Positions 32,466 through 41,262 of a DNA stretch of 64,000 nt are shown here, piece by piece. Within the stretch, counting starts at the first letter, position 1. Each line of letters begins with the position of its first letter. The translations under genes were made by a program, and so were the position numbers. The notes under the pieces were generated by a model, which saw only the letters and a program-made list of their open reading frames with translations, did not search any database and had not been told where the DNA came from. Source of the stretch: an uncultured Prevotellaceae bacterium (GTDB lineage: Bacteria; Bacteroidota; Bacteroidia; Bacteroidales; Bacteroidaceae); assembly GCA_902775605.1 (NCBI GenBank), contig CACYNE010000033.1, forward strand, positions 1 to 64,000. Direction: 5' to 3'.

Positions 32466-33577
32466 TAACTGCCGCCGGCCAGCGCACGCACTACGCCTTT
32501 CATCTCCATCTGAAAGAGTAGGGCCGTGAGCTGTCCCATAGGAATATTTGATTTAACCGACAGCTGGTTGAGCTGTAAATCGCCGAATTCATCGAGAATT
32601 CTGGCGATTTTTTGTTCCTCGTCGCTCAGCTCCGGGAACATGTTTCGCTCGATTCCATCGGCCTGCGCCTTCTGCAGTTGTCTGTCCATCTGCCATCCCA
32701 TAGCCTTGACGAAATCGTCGGCACAGGTCACGAGTGAGGCAACATTGTCGCGAATCAGGTTGTTACAGCCCTCGCTATAAGGAGCCCCCACAGGTCCGGG
32801 GAAGGCAAAGACGGCGCGGTCGTAGCCCATCGCGATGTCGGTGGTGATGAGTCCGCCGCCCTTGGCAGCACTCTCCACTAGGATGGTGGCGTCGCACATG
32901 CCCGCCACGATGCGGTTGCGCTTGACGAAGTTCAGCTTGTCGGCACGTGTCTGCGTCATATATTCCGTCAGCAGACCGCCATGAGCCAGCATGCGGCGGG
33001 CAGCATCGCGATGACAGCTGGGATAGATCTCGTCCAGGCCGTGAGCCAACACGCCGACGGTGTCAATGCCATTGGCCAGCGACTCCTCGTGGGCACAGAT
33101 ATCCACACCATAGGCCAGGCCACTGACGATGAGCACCTCCGGGCACAGCCGTTTCATGTCGGCCACGAAGCGGCGGATGAGGTCCTTGCCGTAGGTGGTA
33201 CACTGGCGGGTTCCCACAATATTGATGACGCGCCGCTGGTTCAGGTCGGCTGAACCCATATAATACATGATGATGGGCGCATCGGGACACTCGGCCAATC
33301 GCTGGGGATAGTCAGACGTACCCAGTAGCAAGGGCTTGATGTCGTGCTTGGTGATAAACTCCATCTCCTGAGCGGCACGCGTCAACGGCAGCGACCAGTC
33401 CTTCAGACTCTCCGCCAGACGGGCACTGCACTCGGGCATCACGTCCCTGATATCTAGGCGATGGTCATAGACCGCCTGACCGCCGCCCAACGTCTGATAG
33501 AGATGCAGGGCCGTCTGGAAGTTGAAGCCCGTCATGCGGGTCAGGGCGATGGTGTAATAAACCTCTTGTTCGTTCAT
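32450..33577 (-). CDS. dprA: DNA-processing protein DprA (375 aa)
   Basis: The protein loads RecA on incoming single-stranded DNA in natural transformation and is widespread in non-competent bacteria too. The Rossmann-like core reads VINIVGTRQCTTYGKDLI, LIVSGLAYGVDICAHE, GVLAHGLDEIYP, LTEY and RNRIVAGMCDATILVESAAKGG. The C-terminal 60 residues form a winged-helix DprA domain (LQLNQLSVKSNIPMGQLTAL). Its start overlaps the stop of the thioesterase gene by 4 bp. Confidence 0.93.
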   Translation of the reverse strand: MNEQEVYYTIALTRMTGFNFQTALHLYQTLGGGQAVYDHRLDIRDVMPECSARLAESLKDWSLPLTRAAQEMEFITKHDIKPLLLGTSDYPQRLAECPDAPIIMYYMGSADLNQRRVINIVGTRQCTTYGKDLIRRFVADMKRLCPEVLIVSGLAYGVDICAHEESLANGIDTVGVLAHGLDEIYPSCHRDAARRMLAHGGLLTEYMTQTRADKLNFVKRNRIVAGMCDATILVESAAKGGGLITTDIAMGYDRAVFAFPGPVGAPYSEGCNNLIRDNVASLVTCADDFVKAMGWQMDRQLQKAQADGIERNMFPELSDEEQKIARILDEFGDLQLNQLSVKSNIPMGQLTALLFQMEMKGVVRALAGGSYHLLK

Positions 33578-33975
33578 GCGATATATTTCTCAAAGGCAGC
33601 GTCGTAATCGGGGCTGGATGCCAAGCGTCCGTTGACCAGGCAAACCAGTTCTATCTTGCCACGGAAGCAGAGCTGTTCATCACTGGCGCGATAGATGTCC
33701 TGATGGAATACATACTTGATGCCCTCCTTGGTGAGGTTGAGACGAGAGATAAATTCATCGTCGGGGCGTAGGGGCACCTTGTACTGCAGTTGCATGCGGG
33801 CCACCACGGCATCAACGCCCTTTTCGTGCATCTCGGCAAACGAGAGGCCGCACGCCTTCAGGAACAGATGACGAGTGTGCTCACAATAGTGAACGTACTG
33901 TGCATTGTTGACAATGCCTTCAATGTCGCATTCGTAGTCGCGCACTTCCATGCGTGTTTCAAAGATGTATTTCAT
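33574..33975 (-). CDS. Acyl-CoA thioesterase, 4HBT/YbgC type (133 aa)
   Basis: The hot-dog-fold signature is visible: TRMEVRDYECDIEGIVNNAQYVHYCEH carries the D-x-x-G-x-V-x-N active-site region, with Glu in place of the usual Met or Gly. The length is typical. It hydrolyses acyl-CoA thioesters; the true substrate is unknown. It lies in a tight minus-strand operon with dprA and the DUF2851 gene (12-bp gap). Confidence 0.85.
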   Translation of the reverse strand: MKYIFETRMEVRDYECDIEGIVNNAQYVHYCEHTRHLFLKACGLSFAEMHEKGVDAVVARMQLQYKVPLRPDDEFISRLNLTKEGIKYVFHQDIYRASDEQLCFRGKIELVCLVNGRLASSPDYDAAFEKYIA

Positions 33976-33987
33976 TTTTCTTTTTTG

Positions 33988-35298
33988 TTATTTCGATATG
34001 TCGTTATTTCGCTTCAAATATTCAAAACCAAAGCGGCAGCGCAGGCAGTCCTTGCGGTCGCAGTATTGTTTCTTCAGCTGGATGAGGGCCTGACTGTCGC
34101 CCGCCGTATTCACCTCCAGTCCGCACTGCTTCCACATGCGGATGATATGGTTGTCCTCGGCCTTCAACTGCTCTAGGAAGTCGAAGGCACGGTCGCAGAG
34201 ATCCTCACGGCGGCGATGGCGGCCCACGGCGAAGAGTATGGGGATGGCAGTGTTGATGATAAGCAGATTGGCCGATGAAATCGATGTTTTCTTGGGACTT
34301 CGTGGACTCTCGGCGCCAAAGAGGAAGTGCGTTTCCCAGTAGGGCGTGACATGCGTCTGCAGCTGTTGGCGCAAGCCATCGAGCGTCTCACATTCCAGCA
34401 GCACACTCAGTCCCGTCTTCCGTTCATAGAAGAGATTGGCCAGTTGGGCGATGCGGATATGGGGGAAGTTCTGTGGACGCAGGCGCAGATATTGCCACAT
34501 GGCAAAATCCATCGGTTTCAACGAGAATTTGTGCGCCAGGAAGAGATATTCGTTGCGCAGTTTAGCAAAGTAGCCTTCGTTGAGAGCAGCCGCCTGATAA
34601 CGCTCGGGGATGCTCTCCACCTGCAACAGTCCAGCCTGTCCCATAAACATGGCCTCAATCTGAAACAAGTCATCACGATGCTTGCCCGCCGACAGGAGCG
34701 GCACGTGGAGTGCCCACTGCTCAAAGGCATCGCCATTGATGCCAAAGCCATAGTTGCGCGCCAGCGTCACGAAGTAGGCATCCTCCCACGAACCATCGCA
34801 TTGGTTCACGCGCTGCTGGATGGCCTCGGTCTTCTGTTCCAGGCGCTCCGTCTGCAGGGCTGCCAGCCAGGAATGGATGGTGAGGCGCGTGAGGTCAGGG
34901 ATGATGCGATAACAGGGTGGATACTGGTCGTTGTGCAGCAGCTCGTCGTAGTTATCTTTCAACGACTGCGGAATCTGGAGCACCATCTGCGGCAGGTAGT
35001 TGCCGTCCAGTGTCTTCACGTCCATATCGGCCAGTTCCACCACATGTAGCACCACGTTGTTATAGCGCGGGTCTCGGTCGTGGCCGTGGCGATACCAGTC
35101 GCTGGCCTTGAGATGAATCTCGATATTGCCCACCCATAGTGTGCCGCTGATTTTCACTTTAGCATTAAAAAAGTCTGGACCCGCATTGCGGTTGTGCAAT
35201 CCGGGGTCCAGAATCTCTATAAGTCGTCCGTCTGTGGTCTGCTGCTCAGTAAGCGGCAGCAGCTTATGTTTCCAGACGTAATGAAGAAGCTCTTCCAT
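33988..35298 (-). CDS. DUF2851 family protein (436 aa)
   Basis: The family is typical of Bacteroidota and of unknown function. The signature region is visible near the N-terminus: EILDPGLHNRNAGPDFFNAK and GNIEIHLKASDWYRHGH. The C-terminus carries a Cys cluster (QYCDRKDCLRCRFG), which could bind a metal or an iron-sulfur cluster. It is the first gene of the operon with the thioesterase and dprA and has a promoter with -7 box at 35326-35319. Confidence 0.88.
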   Translation of the reverse strand: MEELLHYVWKHKLLPLTEQQTTDGRLIEILDPGLHNRNAGPDFFNAKVKISGTLWVGNIEIHLKASDWYRHGHDRDPRYNNVVLHVVELADMDVKTLDGNYLPQMVLQIPQSLKDNYDELLHNDQYPPCYRIIPDLTRLTIHSWLAALQTERLEQKTEAIQQRVNQCDGSWEDAYFVTLARNYGFGINGDAFEQWALHVPLLSAGKHRDDLFQIEAMFMGQAGLLQVESIPERYQAAALNEGYFAKLRNEYLFLAHKFSLKPMDFAMWQYLRLRPQNFPHIRIAQLANLFYERKTGLSVLLECETLDGLRQQLQTHVTPYWETHFLFGAESPRSPKKTSISSANLLIINTAIPILFAVGRHRRREDLCDRAFDFLEQLKAEDNHIIRMWKQCGLEVNTAGDSQALIQLKKQYCDRKDCLRCRFGFEYLKRNNDISK

Positions 35299-35318
35299 TG
35301 TTTACGGTTTTACGCATG

Positions 35319-35326
35319 CAAAGGTA
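35319..35326 (-). promoter_or_regulatory. -7 box of the DUF2851 operon
   Basis: On the minus strand the sequence is TACCTTTG, 20 bp before the start codon at 35298. Confidence 0.6.
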
Positions 35327-35345
35327 GCAAAAAGAATTATATCTA

Positions 35346-35375
35346 CAAAAAAACCGAATCGAAAAATCGATTCGG
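35346..35375 (-). terminator. Terminator of the M56/TonB gene
   Basis: On the minus strand CCGAATCGA (35375-35367) pairs with TCGATTCGG (35362-35354), followed by eight T residues. It lies about 20 bp after the stop of the M56/TonB gene. Confidence 0.85.
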
Positions 35376-35396
35376 CTTTACTTTAATGGTTTGTCC

Positions 35397-36764
35397 TTAT
35401 TTCTTTTCTGCCGGTTTGCTCAGCTTAAAGGTGACAGGCAGTGTGAACTTCACACGGACATCCTTGCCATTCTGCTTGCCGGGAGTCCACTTGGGCATGG
35501 CGTTAATCACACGGAGGGCCTCAGCATCGAGTTCCTCAGAAACTGATCTGACAACCTTGGCGTCGCTGATGCTGCCGTCGGTGTTGACAACGAATGTGGC
35601 GACAACACGTCCCTGTTTGCCAGCTTTCTCAGCCTCTTCAGGATATTTGATAGTATTCTTCATGAATTCCATCACGGCAGCATCGCCACCAGGGAACTGA
35701 GGCATATGTTCCACAACATCAAAAACCATTTGTTCTTCATTCTGTGGCTGAGCATCTGTCTTAACTACCTTGACGTCCTTCACCACTGGCTTCTGTTCGG
35801 CTTTCTTAGCAGGAGCCTTGGTCTGAGCAGGCTTGGCGGCCTTCACCTCAACGGTCTTGGCGCCAACCTTGACAGTCTTGTTCTGGTTGCCCTTCTTGAC
35901 AACAGTTTGCTTCTGTGGGGTCTGTGGCTCGTCATACACGTAATCATTAACGGTTTCTGCGTTCAGGGCCAGAGTCATGCCCACGATGGGTGCCAGTGCG
36001 AACAGCTTCAGCAAGTTTGCACGGCTTGAATTCTTATGTAGCATCATATCTATGCGGTTTTTGAGGGTACTGTGACTGATACCGTTGGCTACTGAGTACC
36101 CGCAGTGGCTCACGGCTTTTTGGATAAGCAGATACTGATACTGGCGCATATTGATGCCTTGAAGATCCTGGCGCAGCATCCACATGGCGGGGTTGAACCA
36201 CTGCAGAGCGGTAAGCGTGTCAACGAGGACAAGGTCGAGCGAGTGGCGCTGACGGATATGTCCGCGTTCATGAGCGAGAATCGAGGCGTCGTTGGTCTCG
36301 TAATCGCTGCGTGAGAGTACAATATAGCGCATCCAGCTGAACGGCGATACATCGCCAGGCGCCACGCAGACTACGGTACCATCAGCCTGCGGATGCTGTT
36401 CACTATGCTGGATAAGCAGCCACACACGAACCACATTCATGAGCGTGTAGCCCAGTGTGACCACCATGCCGATGAAGAAGGCAACGATAGCGGCAATCTG
36501 CCAGAGACGCAGCTCTGAGTCAGCATCTTCCACCACAGCGGTGAGTCCGCCAAAGTCCACACCACCCTCGGCAGCGCTCACCACCACGGTCTTGTGGAAG
36601 GTGATGACGCACAGCGGTAGCACAAACGAGGCAATTGCTGTCAAGAGCAGCACCACGCGGTTGACGCGGTGAAACGTCTCGCGACTCAGCAACAGGCGGT
36701 AGAACATATAAAAGACTGCCACCAACACAGCCACCTTCAGGTCGTATGCCAAAAACTCCATCAT
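35397..36764 (-). CDS. BlaR1-type M56 metallopeptidase fused to a TonB C-terminal domain (455 aa)
   Basis: The N-terminal half has four membrane segments and the M56 zinc motif HERGH (ILAHERGHIRQRHS). A Lys/Ala/Pro-rich spacer (KAAKPAQTKAPAKKAEQKP) spans the periplasm, and the C-terminal 90 residues are a TonB domain (YPEEAEKAGKQGRVVATFVV, VKFTLPVTFKL). Such M56-TonB fusions pair with BlaI repressors in Bacteroidota. The peptidase probably senses envelope stress and cuts BlaI; the TonB part may couple to outer-membrane receptors. It is downstream of the blaI gene, 79 bp away. Confidence 0.88.
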   Translation of the reverse strand: MMEFLAYDLKVAVLVAVFYMFYRLLLSRETFHRVNRVVLLLTAIASFVLPLCVITFHKTVVVSAAEGGVDFGGLTAVVEDADSELRLWQIAAIVAFFIGMVVTLGYTLMNVVRVWLLIQHSEQHPQADGTVVCVAPGDVSPFSWMRYIVLSRSDYETNDASILAHERGHIRQRHSLDLVLVDTLTALQWFNPAMWMLRQDLQGINMRQYQYLLIQKAVSHCGYSVANGISHSTLKNRIDMMLHKNSSRANLLKLFALAPIVGMTLALNAETVNDYVYDEPQTPQKQTVVKKGNQNKTVKVGAKTVEVKAAKPAQTKAPAKKAEQKPVVKDVKVVKTDAQPQNEEQMVFDVVEHMPQFPGGDAAVMEFMKNTIKYPEEAEKAGKQGRVVATFVVNTDGSISDAKVVRSVSEELDAEALRVINAMPKWTPGKQNGKDVRVKFTLPVTFKLSKPAEKK

Positions 36765-36808
36765 ACTCTTTTTTCTTTTTAGGTTTTCTGGTTTATCAGA
36801 GTTTTTTT

Positions 36809-36840
36809 CCTAACTAGAGAAATATTTTTTCCCAGTTAGG
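36809..36840. promoter_or_regulatory. Inverted repeat between blaI and the M56/TonB gene
   Basis: CCTAACT (36809-36815) and AGTTAGG (36834-36840) are complementary across an 18-bp spacer. It overlaps the blaI stop region. It may be a stem that tunes expression of the second gene, or a site related to the BlaI dyads; the evidence is weak. Confidence 0.35.
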
Positions 36841-36843
36841 GAG

Positions 36844-37215
36844 TTATTTTTCTCCGACTTGCGAATTTTCAATCTTCTCAATCAGTTCTCTCAGTTCGTC
36901 CACGGATATCTTCTCTTCCTTCACGAAGGCAGAGACGGCACTCATATAGGAATCATTAAAGTAGTCTTTGATGATGCCAGTGAGACTGCTGCGTCCGTAT
37001 TCCTTCTCAGAGATCTGCGGGAAGTATTGGTAAGAGGTGCCGTACTGCTTGTGGCCTAGGAATCCTTTCTTCTCCAAAATACGTACCGTAGTTGATAGCG
37101 TATTGAAGTGTGGACGTGGCTCGTCGTAGTACTCCAAGAGTTCCTTGACGAACATAGGACCGTGCTCCCAGTACAGTTCCATGATTTCCCGTTCTTTCGT
37201 GGTTAGTCGTTTCAT
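36844..37215 (-). CDS. BlaI/MecI-family transcriptional repressor (123 aa)
   Basis: The winged-helix domain reads LTTKEREIMELYWEHGPMFV, then HFNTLSTTVRILEKKGFLGH, typical of BlaI/MecI/CopY proteins. The C-terminal part is the dimerisation region, cut by the partner BlaR-type peptidase in classical systems. The downstream gene encodes such a peptidase. The upstream region has two perfect dyads (37283-37322) where it may bind and repress its own operon. Confidence 0.9.
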   Translation of the reverse strand: MKRLTTKEREIMELYWEHGPMFVKELLEYYDEPRPHFNTLSTTVRILEKKGFLGHKQYGTSYQYFPQISEKEYGRSSLTGIIKDYFNDSYMSAVSAFVKEEKISVDELRELIEKIENSQVGEK

Positions 37216-37282
37216 TGTTACAAACGTTTTAGTTTCTTGTAGCGCTTCCTTTTGCGCCAGTATCTGTATCCGTTGACAAAGT

Positions 37283-37322
37283 AACTAAAAAAATTAGTTC
37301 GATGCAACTAAATGCTTTAGTT
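37283..37322. promoter_or_regulatory. Two tandem dyads, candidate BlaI operators
   Basis: AACTAA-N5-TTAGTT occurs perfectly at 37283-37299 and again at 37306-37322, with centres 23 bp apart. They lie 68-107 bp before the blaI start. The remaining sequence of the 288-bp gap (37216-37503) holds the promoter of the plus-strand lipoprotein gene at 37450. Confidence 0.6.
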
Positions 37323-37449
37323 TTTAATGAAAATTAAGTAGTTTGTGTCCTATTTTTTAGTTATTCACACATGTTTTGGCCAAAAAGCACCTAAAAAGTG
37401 ATTAAACAATTTTAACGACCAGGTCACGGTACGTCTGAAAAAAAATGCC

Positions 37450-37457
37450 TAACTTTG
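37450..37457 (+). promoter_or_regulatory. -7 box of the first LruC lipoprotein gene
   Basis: TAACTTTG fits TAnnTTTG, 46 bp before the ATG at 37504. Confidence 0.55.
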
Positions 37458-37503
37458 CACCCGAATTCATTATTATAATGTACACGCGTAAAAAAACATA
37501 GCT

Positions 37504-39744
37504 ATGAAGAAATATCTGATCAACGGTTTGGCTGCCTGTGCGATGCTCCTTTCTGTGGGTTGTTCGCACGATAACGACTTTTCGATGCCCAGCAAAGAAG
37601 AAGCTCTGAGCAACGCCACCGAGAAATTAGGCGTTGAGATAGACCCGAACATGAACTGGAATCTGGCAACAGCCATTGAGGCCAATGTCTCGGTGAATCT
37701 GGGACTCGACCAGGAATACACCCTTGTCATCTACGACAAGAACCCTTTGTTCAACGATGATGTGCATTACTATGCCAAGACGATGATCAAGGAAGGCGAG
37801 ACAGCCACCCTGAAACTCGACGTACCCACAGCCGACAGTGTGTTCTATGCCGCCGTGTTCGACAGCAAATATCGTCGCATTGTGCAGAGTGCTTATGTAG
37901 AAAACAATAGTCTGCTGACGATGAATTTCGGCGAGGTGGTGAGTGAGGCTCGTACTAATCGTGCAACTCGTGCTGCCGAGACGGATGCTGATGCTGCAGC
38001 CTATGTCAAGACCTTGAACGATTTTCTGAATCCCACGGGGATAGTAGAGTCTTGGAAGACCGTAGAGCAGATCAGTATTGAACAAATGCAAAACTACACA
38101 GCTATTGATGACGATATCATGGGCAGTAAGTTCCAAGGTCGCAGCATACAGAACCCTGCATATAATTCAGCAGGTCAACCTGTGTACTATGGTGACATGA
38201 AGCACTATCGTGTGCCTTCTAATGTAGAACTGAAGCAACCATTTAACACCAATAGTTATTCCAATACCATTAACGGTCTGGTAGTCTATATTGAGGGTAA
38301 GGTGCATCTGACAAGTTCCAATAGCCTTAACGACGTCACACTGGTGGTAGCCAATGGTGGTGAGATTGTCATTGATGGCAACACTACTTTTAGTGGTACG
38401 GGGCGTTTCGTAGTTTGTCCTGGTGGTAAGATAACGGGGTCCAATGGCGTTGTACTTAAGGTAAGCAATGGTGCTCCATGTTATAATGCCGGCACGATCA
38501 ATTATGCAGGAACGCTCGACCTGAATGGCTCGACTTTCTATAACAACAATACTATCAATTTGGATATCCTGATGGGTACAACATGGGGAACTCACTTTAC
38601 GAACTTTGGTCATATCTATGCCCGTACGAATGCTATGCAGGCCGATGCTTACAACCAGAATATCGTAAATGGTTGCTATATACAGTTTACTGAGAATGCT
38701 GGCGTAGGTGGTCTTACTATGTTAAAGAACAGTCGTTTGGACGTAGGTGGTCAGTTGTATATCACAGGTAATGGTTATAATTTCCGTAATGAGCTTCATC
38801 ACCTCAGCATGATTACCGCTGGCTCTATCAAAGCCAATGGAGCCACCCTCTTTGGCCCTACGGCTTACGATGAGTTTGCCGTGGTGAAGGTGGGCAGCGT
38901 GTATGCCAACAACGACACCGACCTGCAGACGGCCAACAACCTCTATATGGACTGGGATCCCGCAAACTTCTATATGCATGATGGTAGGAAGATAGATCAG
39001 AACTTCGACAACTACTATTACATGCGTGGATTGGTGAACAAGATTTCAAAATGGTCTAACGAATCTACCTCTACATTCATCATTCCTTGCGATGCTAACG
39101 GTTGTACTGGCAATGGTTACAACGCTCCCGCCGAGACGTCTGCCGGACAGCAGCCTGCAGCAGAAGAGCCACTCACCGTTCCCGGCTCTCCCGCCGTATG
39201 GACCTATGCCTTCGAGGATACCCCATTGGGCGATTACGACATGAACGACGTGGTCATCAAGGTCTGTAAGAATGCCGAGGACGACAGCAAGCTCGACGTC
39301 ACCCTTTGCTGCACAGGTGCTGCACTGAACCTCGAAGTCTATCTAGACGACAAGGTGCTGTTCAGCGGTAGCGGCAAGGAAGTGCATAAGGTGTTTGGCC
39401 AGGAAGCCGGCAAGTTTATCAATACTGTGAACGACGGTATCAAAGAGGAGTATGTGACAGAGACGATTGACAAGCCCGCCAACTTCTCATACGAGACGGC
39501 CGACTTCTGGATTAAGACACCTCAGATGGAAGTTCACATTGCCAAGCAGGGCGAGGATCCCCACGGCATCGTTGTTCCTGGCGACTGGCGCTGGCCTAGT
39601 GAGTGGCAATGCATCAAGAATGCCTACCCCAACTTCATTGAGTTTGCCAAGGATGCCTCTACCACCAATGAAGCCATCAGAAAGTGGTATGAGAAAACCA
39701 GCACAAACCCCGTTGAGAAGTACATCTACACACCAGAAAACTAA
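37504..39744 (+). CDS. LruC-domain (DUF4842-like) lipoprotein 1 (746 aa)
   Basis: The N-terminus is a lipoprotein signal (LAACAMLLSVGCSHD, lipobox Cys near residue 20). A repetitive beta-helix-like middle (NGGEIVIDGNTTF, NAGTINYAGTLDLNGS) follows. The C-terminal LruC domain contains YAFEDTPLGDYDMNDVVIKV, an acidic, Ca-binding-like motif found in Bacteroidota surface lipoproteins. It probably sits on the outer membrane and may bind a polysaccharide or a surface; no enzyme motif is seen. Two more LruC genes follow within 6 kb. Confidence 0.82.
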   Translation: MKKYLINGLAACAMLLSVGCSHDNDFSMPSKEEALSNATEKLGVEIDPNMNWNLATAIEANVSVNLGLDQEYTLVIYDKNPLFNDDVHYYAKTMIKEGETATLKLDVPTADSVFYAAVFDSKYRRIVQSAYVENNSLLTMNFGEVVSEARTNRATRAAETDADAAAYVKTLNDFLNPTGIVESWKTVEQISIEQMQNYTAIDDDIMGSKFQGRSIQNPAYNSAGQPVYYGDMKHYRVPSNVELKQPFNTNSYSNTINGLVVYIEGKVHLTSSNSLNDVTLVVANGGEIVIDGNTTFSGTGRFVVCPGGKITGSNGVVLKVSNGAPCYNAGTINYAGTLDLNGSTFYNNNTINLDILMGTTWGTHFTNFGHIYARTNAMQADAYNQNIVNGCYIQFTENAGVGGLTMLKNSRLDVGGQLYITGNGYNFRNELHHLSMITAGSIKANGATLFGPTAYDEFAVVKVGSVYANNDTDLQTANNLYMDWDPANFYMHDGRKIDQNFDNYYYMRGLVNKISKWSNESTSTFIIPCDANGCTGNGYNAPAETSAGQQPAAEEPLTVPGSPAVWTYAFEDTPLGDYDMNDVVIKVCKNAEDDSKLDVTLCCTGAALNLEVYLDDKVLFSGSGKEVHKVFGQEAGKFINTVNDGIKEEYVTETIDKPANFSYETADFWIKTPQMEVHIAKQGEDPHGIVVPGDWRWPSEWQCIKNAYPNFIEFAKDASTTNEAIRKWYEKTSTNPVEKYIYTPEN

Positions 39745-39760
39745 TAGAATCAGATCATAA

Positions 39761-39799
39761 AAAAAGACTGTGTCGTCGATGATGACACAGTCTTTTTTT
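39761..39799. terminator. Bidirectional terminator between convergent LruC genes
   Basis: GACTGTGTC (39766-39774) pairs with GACACAGTC (39784-39792), with A-run before and T-run after. It works on both strands. Confidence 0.9.
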
Positions 39800-39801
39800 C
39801 A

Positions 39802-41076
39802 TTAATATACTTGCGCTTTGGTGGCATTCTCATAGAGCCACCAGTCGGTAGAGTTGTTACGGTTGCGTCCCCACTGACCAAAGGAGTGGTTATAGCGACT
39901 GTAAGCACCTGATATCTGTCCGTCGCGATACATGCCCAGCGTGATACCCTCCACCGGATAGTGGAACGTGGCATCGGGCACCATCAGCGCCCAGGGCACA
40001 CGGTCGTCCTGTTCGCCAGGGCCGTTAGTATAGTGCCAGACCACCTCATCGTATTTATGCTTATAGGTGTGCACCTCTACGCACATGCCGCTATTGGCCG
40101 ACGTGATAAGAAATGGGTCGATATCGGCCAATGACAGATAATAGGCATTAATCTTTGACTTCATGTGAACGCGATAGGTGCGCGATATCACAGGCACCCG
40201 AGCGGCTTCATCCACCACGTCAAACTTATAGGTGTTATAGCGCATGCGCACCACCTGGCCCATCGACTCCTTGGAGTTGACACACCAGTGGGCATCCTCA
40301 AACAGGTTGATCACCGTCGAGCCGTCGAAGGCATTCGTCGCCACGTCGTTGGTGATAAAGTAGCGGTCGGTGCTATAGCCCTGGTCAAAGCGCGTTCCTT
40401 CCTCTATCGACACACCCTTGACATCCTCAAACTTGATTTGCGGCAGGCGGATGGCAGCAGCCAGTTGCTTGGTAGAGCCGATGGCAGCCAGGGTCACCTT
40501 GACGGCCAGCACGCTGTCGTTCACGGCATGCTGCGAGATGCGCAGCACCATATCATTGAAATCGAAGTCGCCGGGTAGGGGATAGTCTTCTTCAAAAAGA
40601 TAGGTAAATGTCTGATAGATAGGGCGGTGCAGTGTGCCGTCGTTGATCACCTTACTGCCGCCTATGGTCACATCGGTGGCACCATTCACCGGCACCACAT
40701 AGTATCTGCCTTGGTCGTTGACGGCAGCCACATAGAGCGTGGGCGCCACCGTGGGCACCTTGAAGGTGGGATTCACCACTTGGCCCGTCTGACAGGGACG
40801 TTCGGCCAGTATCTCTACGCCGTCGGTCAGATAGGGATTACCCGTCAGCACCTGCACGGTCTTGATATAAGGATCGGCAATCTTCACACGGATGGTCAAC
40901 GCCTTGTCTTGCAGCAGGTTCCACGTATGATAAGTGTCGAGCGAATCCACGGGATAGTTATACTGCACAATCTCACGCCACTGGTCGTTCGACATCTCCA
41001 TGTGACGACAGGATGACAGTACAAAACCACCACTCAACAGCAACAGTCCACACAAAAACTTGATGTTATTCTTCAT
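39802..41076 (-). CDS. LruC-domain lipoprotein 2 (424 aa)
   Basis: The protein has a lipoprotein signal (LLLLSGGFVLSSCRHME). The LruC-type acidic motif is EEDYPLPGDFDFNDMVLRIS near the middle, and the C-terminus is rich in aromatic residues (NSTDWWLYENATKAQVY). It is shorter than the two plus-strand relatives because it lacks their repetitive beta-helix middle. It is divergent from LruC gene 3 and convergent with gene 1. The role is unknown. Confidence 0.78.
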   Translation of the reverse strand: MKNNIKFLCGLLLLSGGFVLSSCRHMEMSNDQWREIVQYNYPVDSLDTYHTWNLLQDKALTIRVKIADPYIKTVQVLTGNPYLTDGVEILAERPCQTGQVVNPTFKVPTVAPTLYVAAVNDQGRYYVVPVNGATDVTIGGSKVINDGTLHRPIYQTFTYLFEEDYPLPGDFDFNDMVLRISQHAVNDSVLAVKVTLAAIGSTKQLAAAIRLPQIKFEDVKGVSIEEGTRFDQGYSTDRYFITNDVATNAFDGSTVINLFEDAHWCVNSKESMGQVVRMRYNTYKFDVVDEAARVPVISRTYRVHMKSKINAYYLSLADIDPFLITSANSGMCVEVHTYKHKYDEVVWHYTNGPGEQDDRVPWALMVPDATFHYPVEGITLGMYRDGQISGAYSRYNHSFGQWGRNRNNSTDWWLYENATKAQVY

Positions 41077-41213
41077 GACACGTCTATCAATTTGCGGGCG
41101 AAATTACAAAAAAACAATCGTTTGCACGACACGAAAGGTGATTTTTATCAACGTTGCGTTCGAATTTTAATCTTTTTAACGAATCAAACTCACGAACCAA
41201 CACATTTTTTAAT

Positions 41214-41221
41214 TACCTTTG
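41214..41221 (+). promoter_or_regulatory. -7 box of LruC gene 3
   Basis: TACCTTTG fits TAnnTTTG, 41 bp before the ATG at 41263. Confidence 0.6.
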
Positions 41222-41262
41222 CAGCATGATCTCATAACATATTTAATAATACAACACGAACT

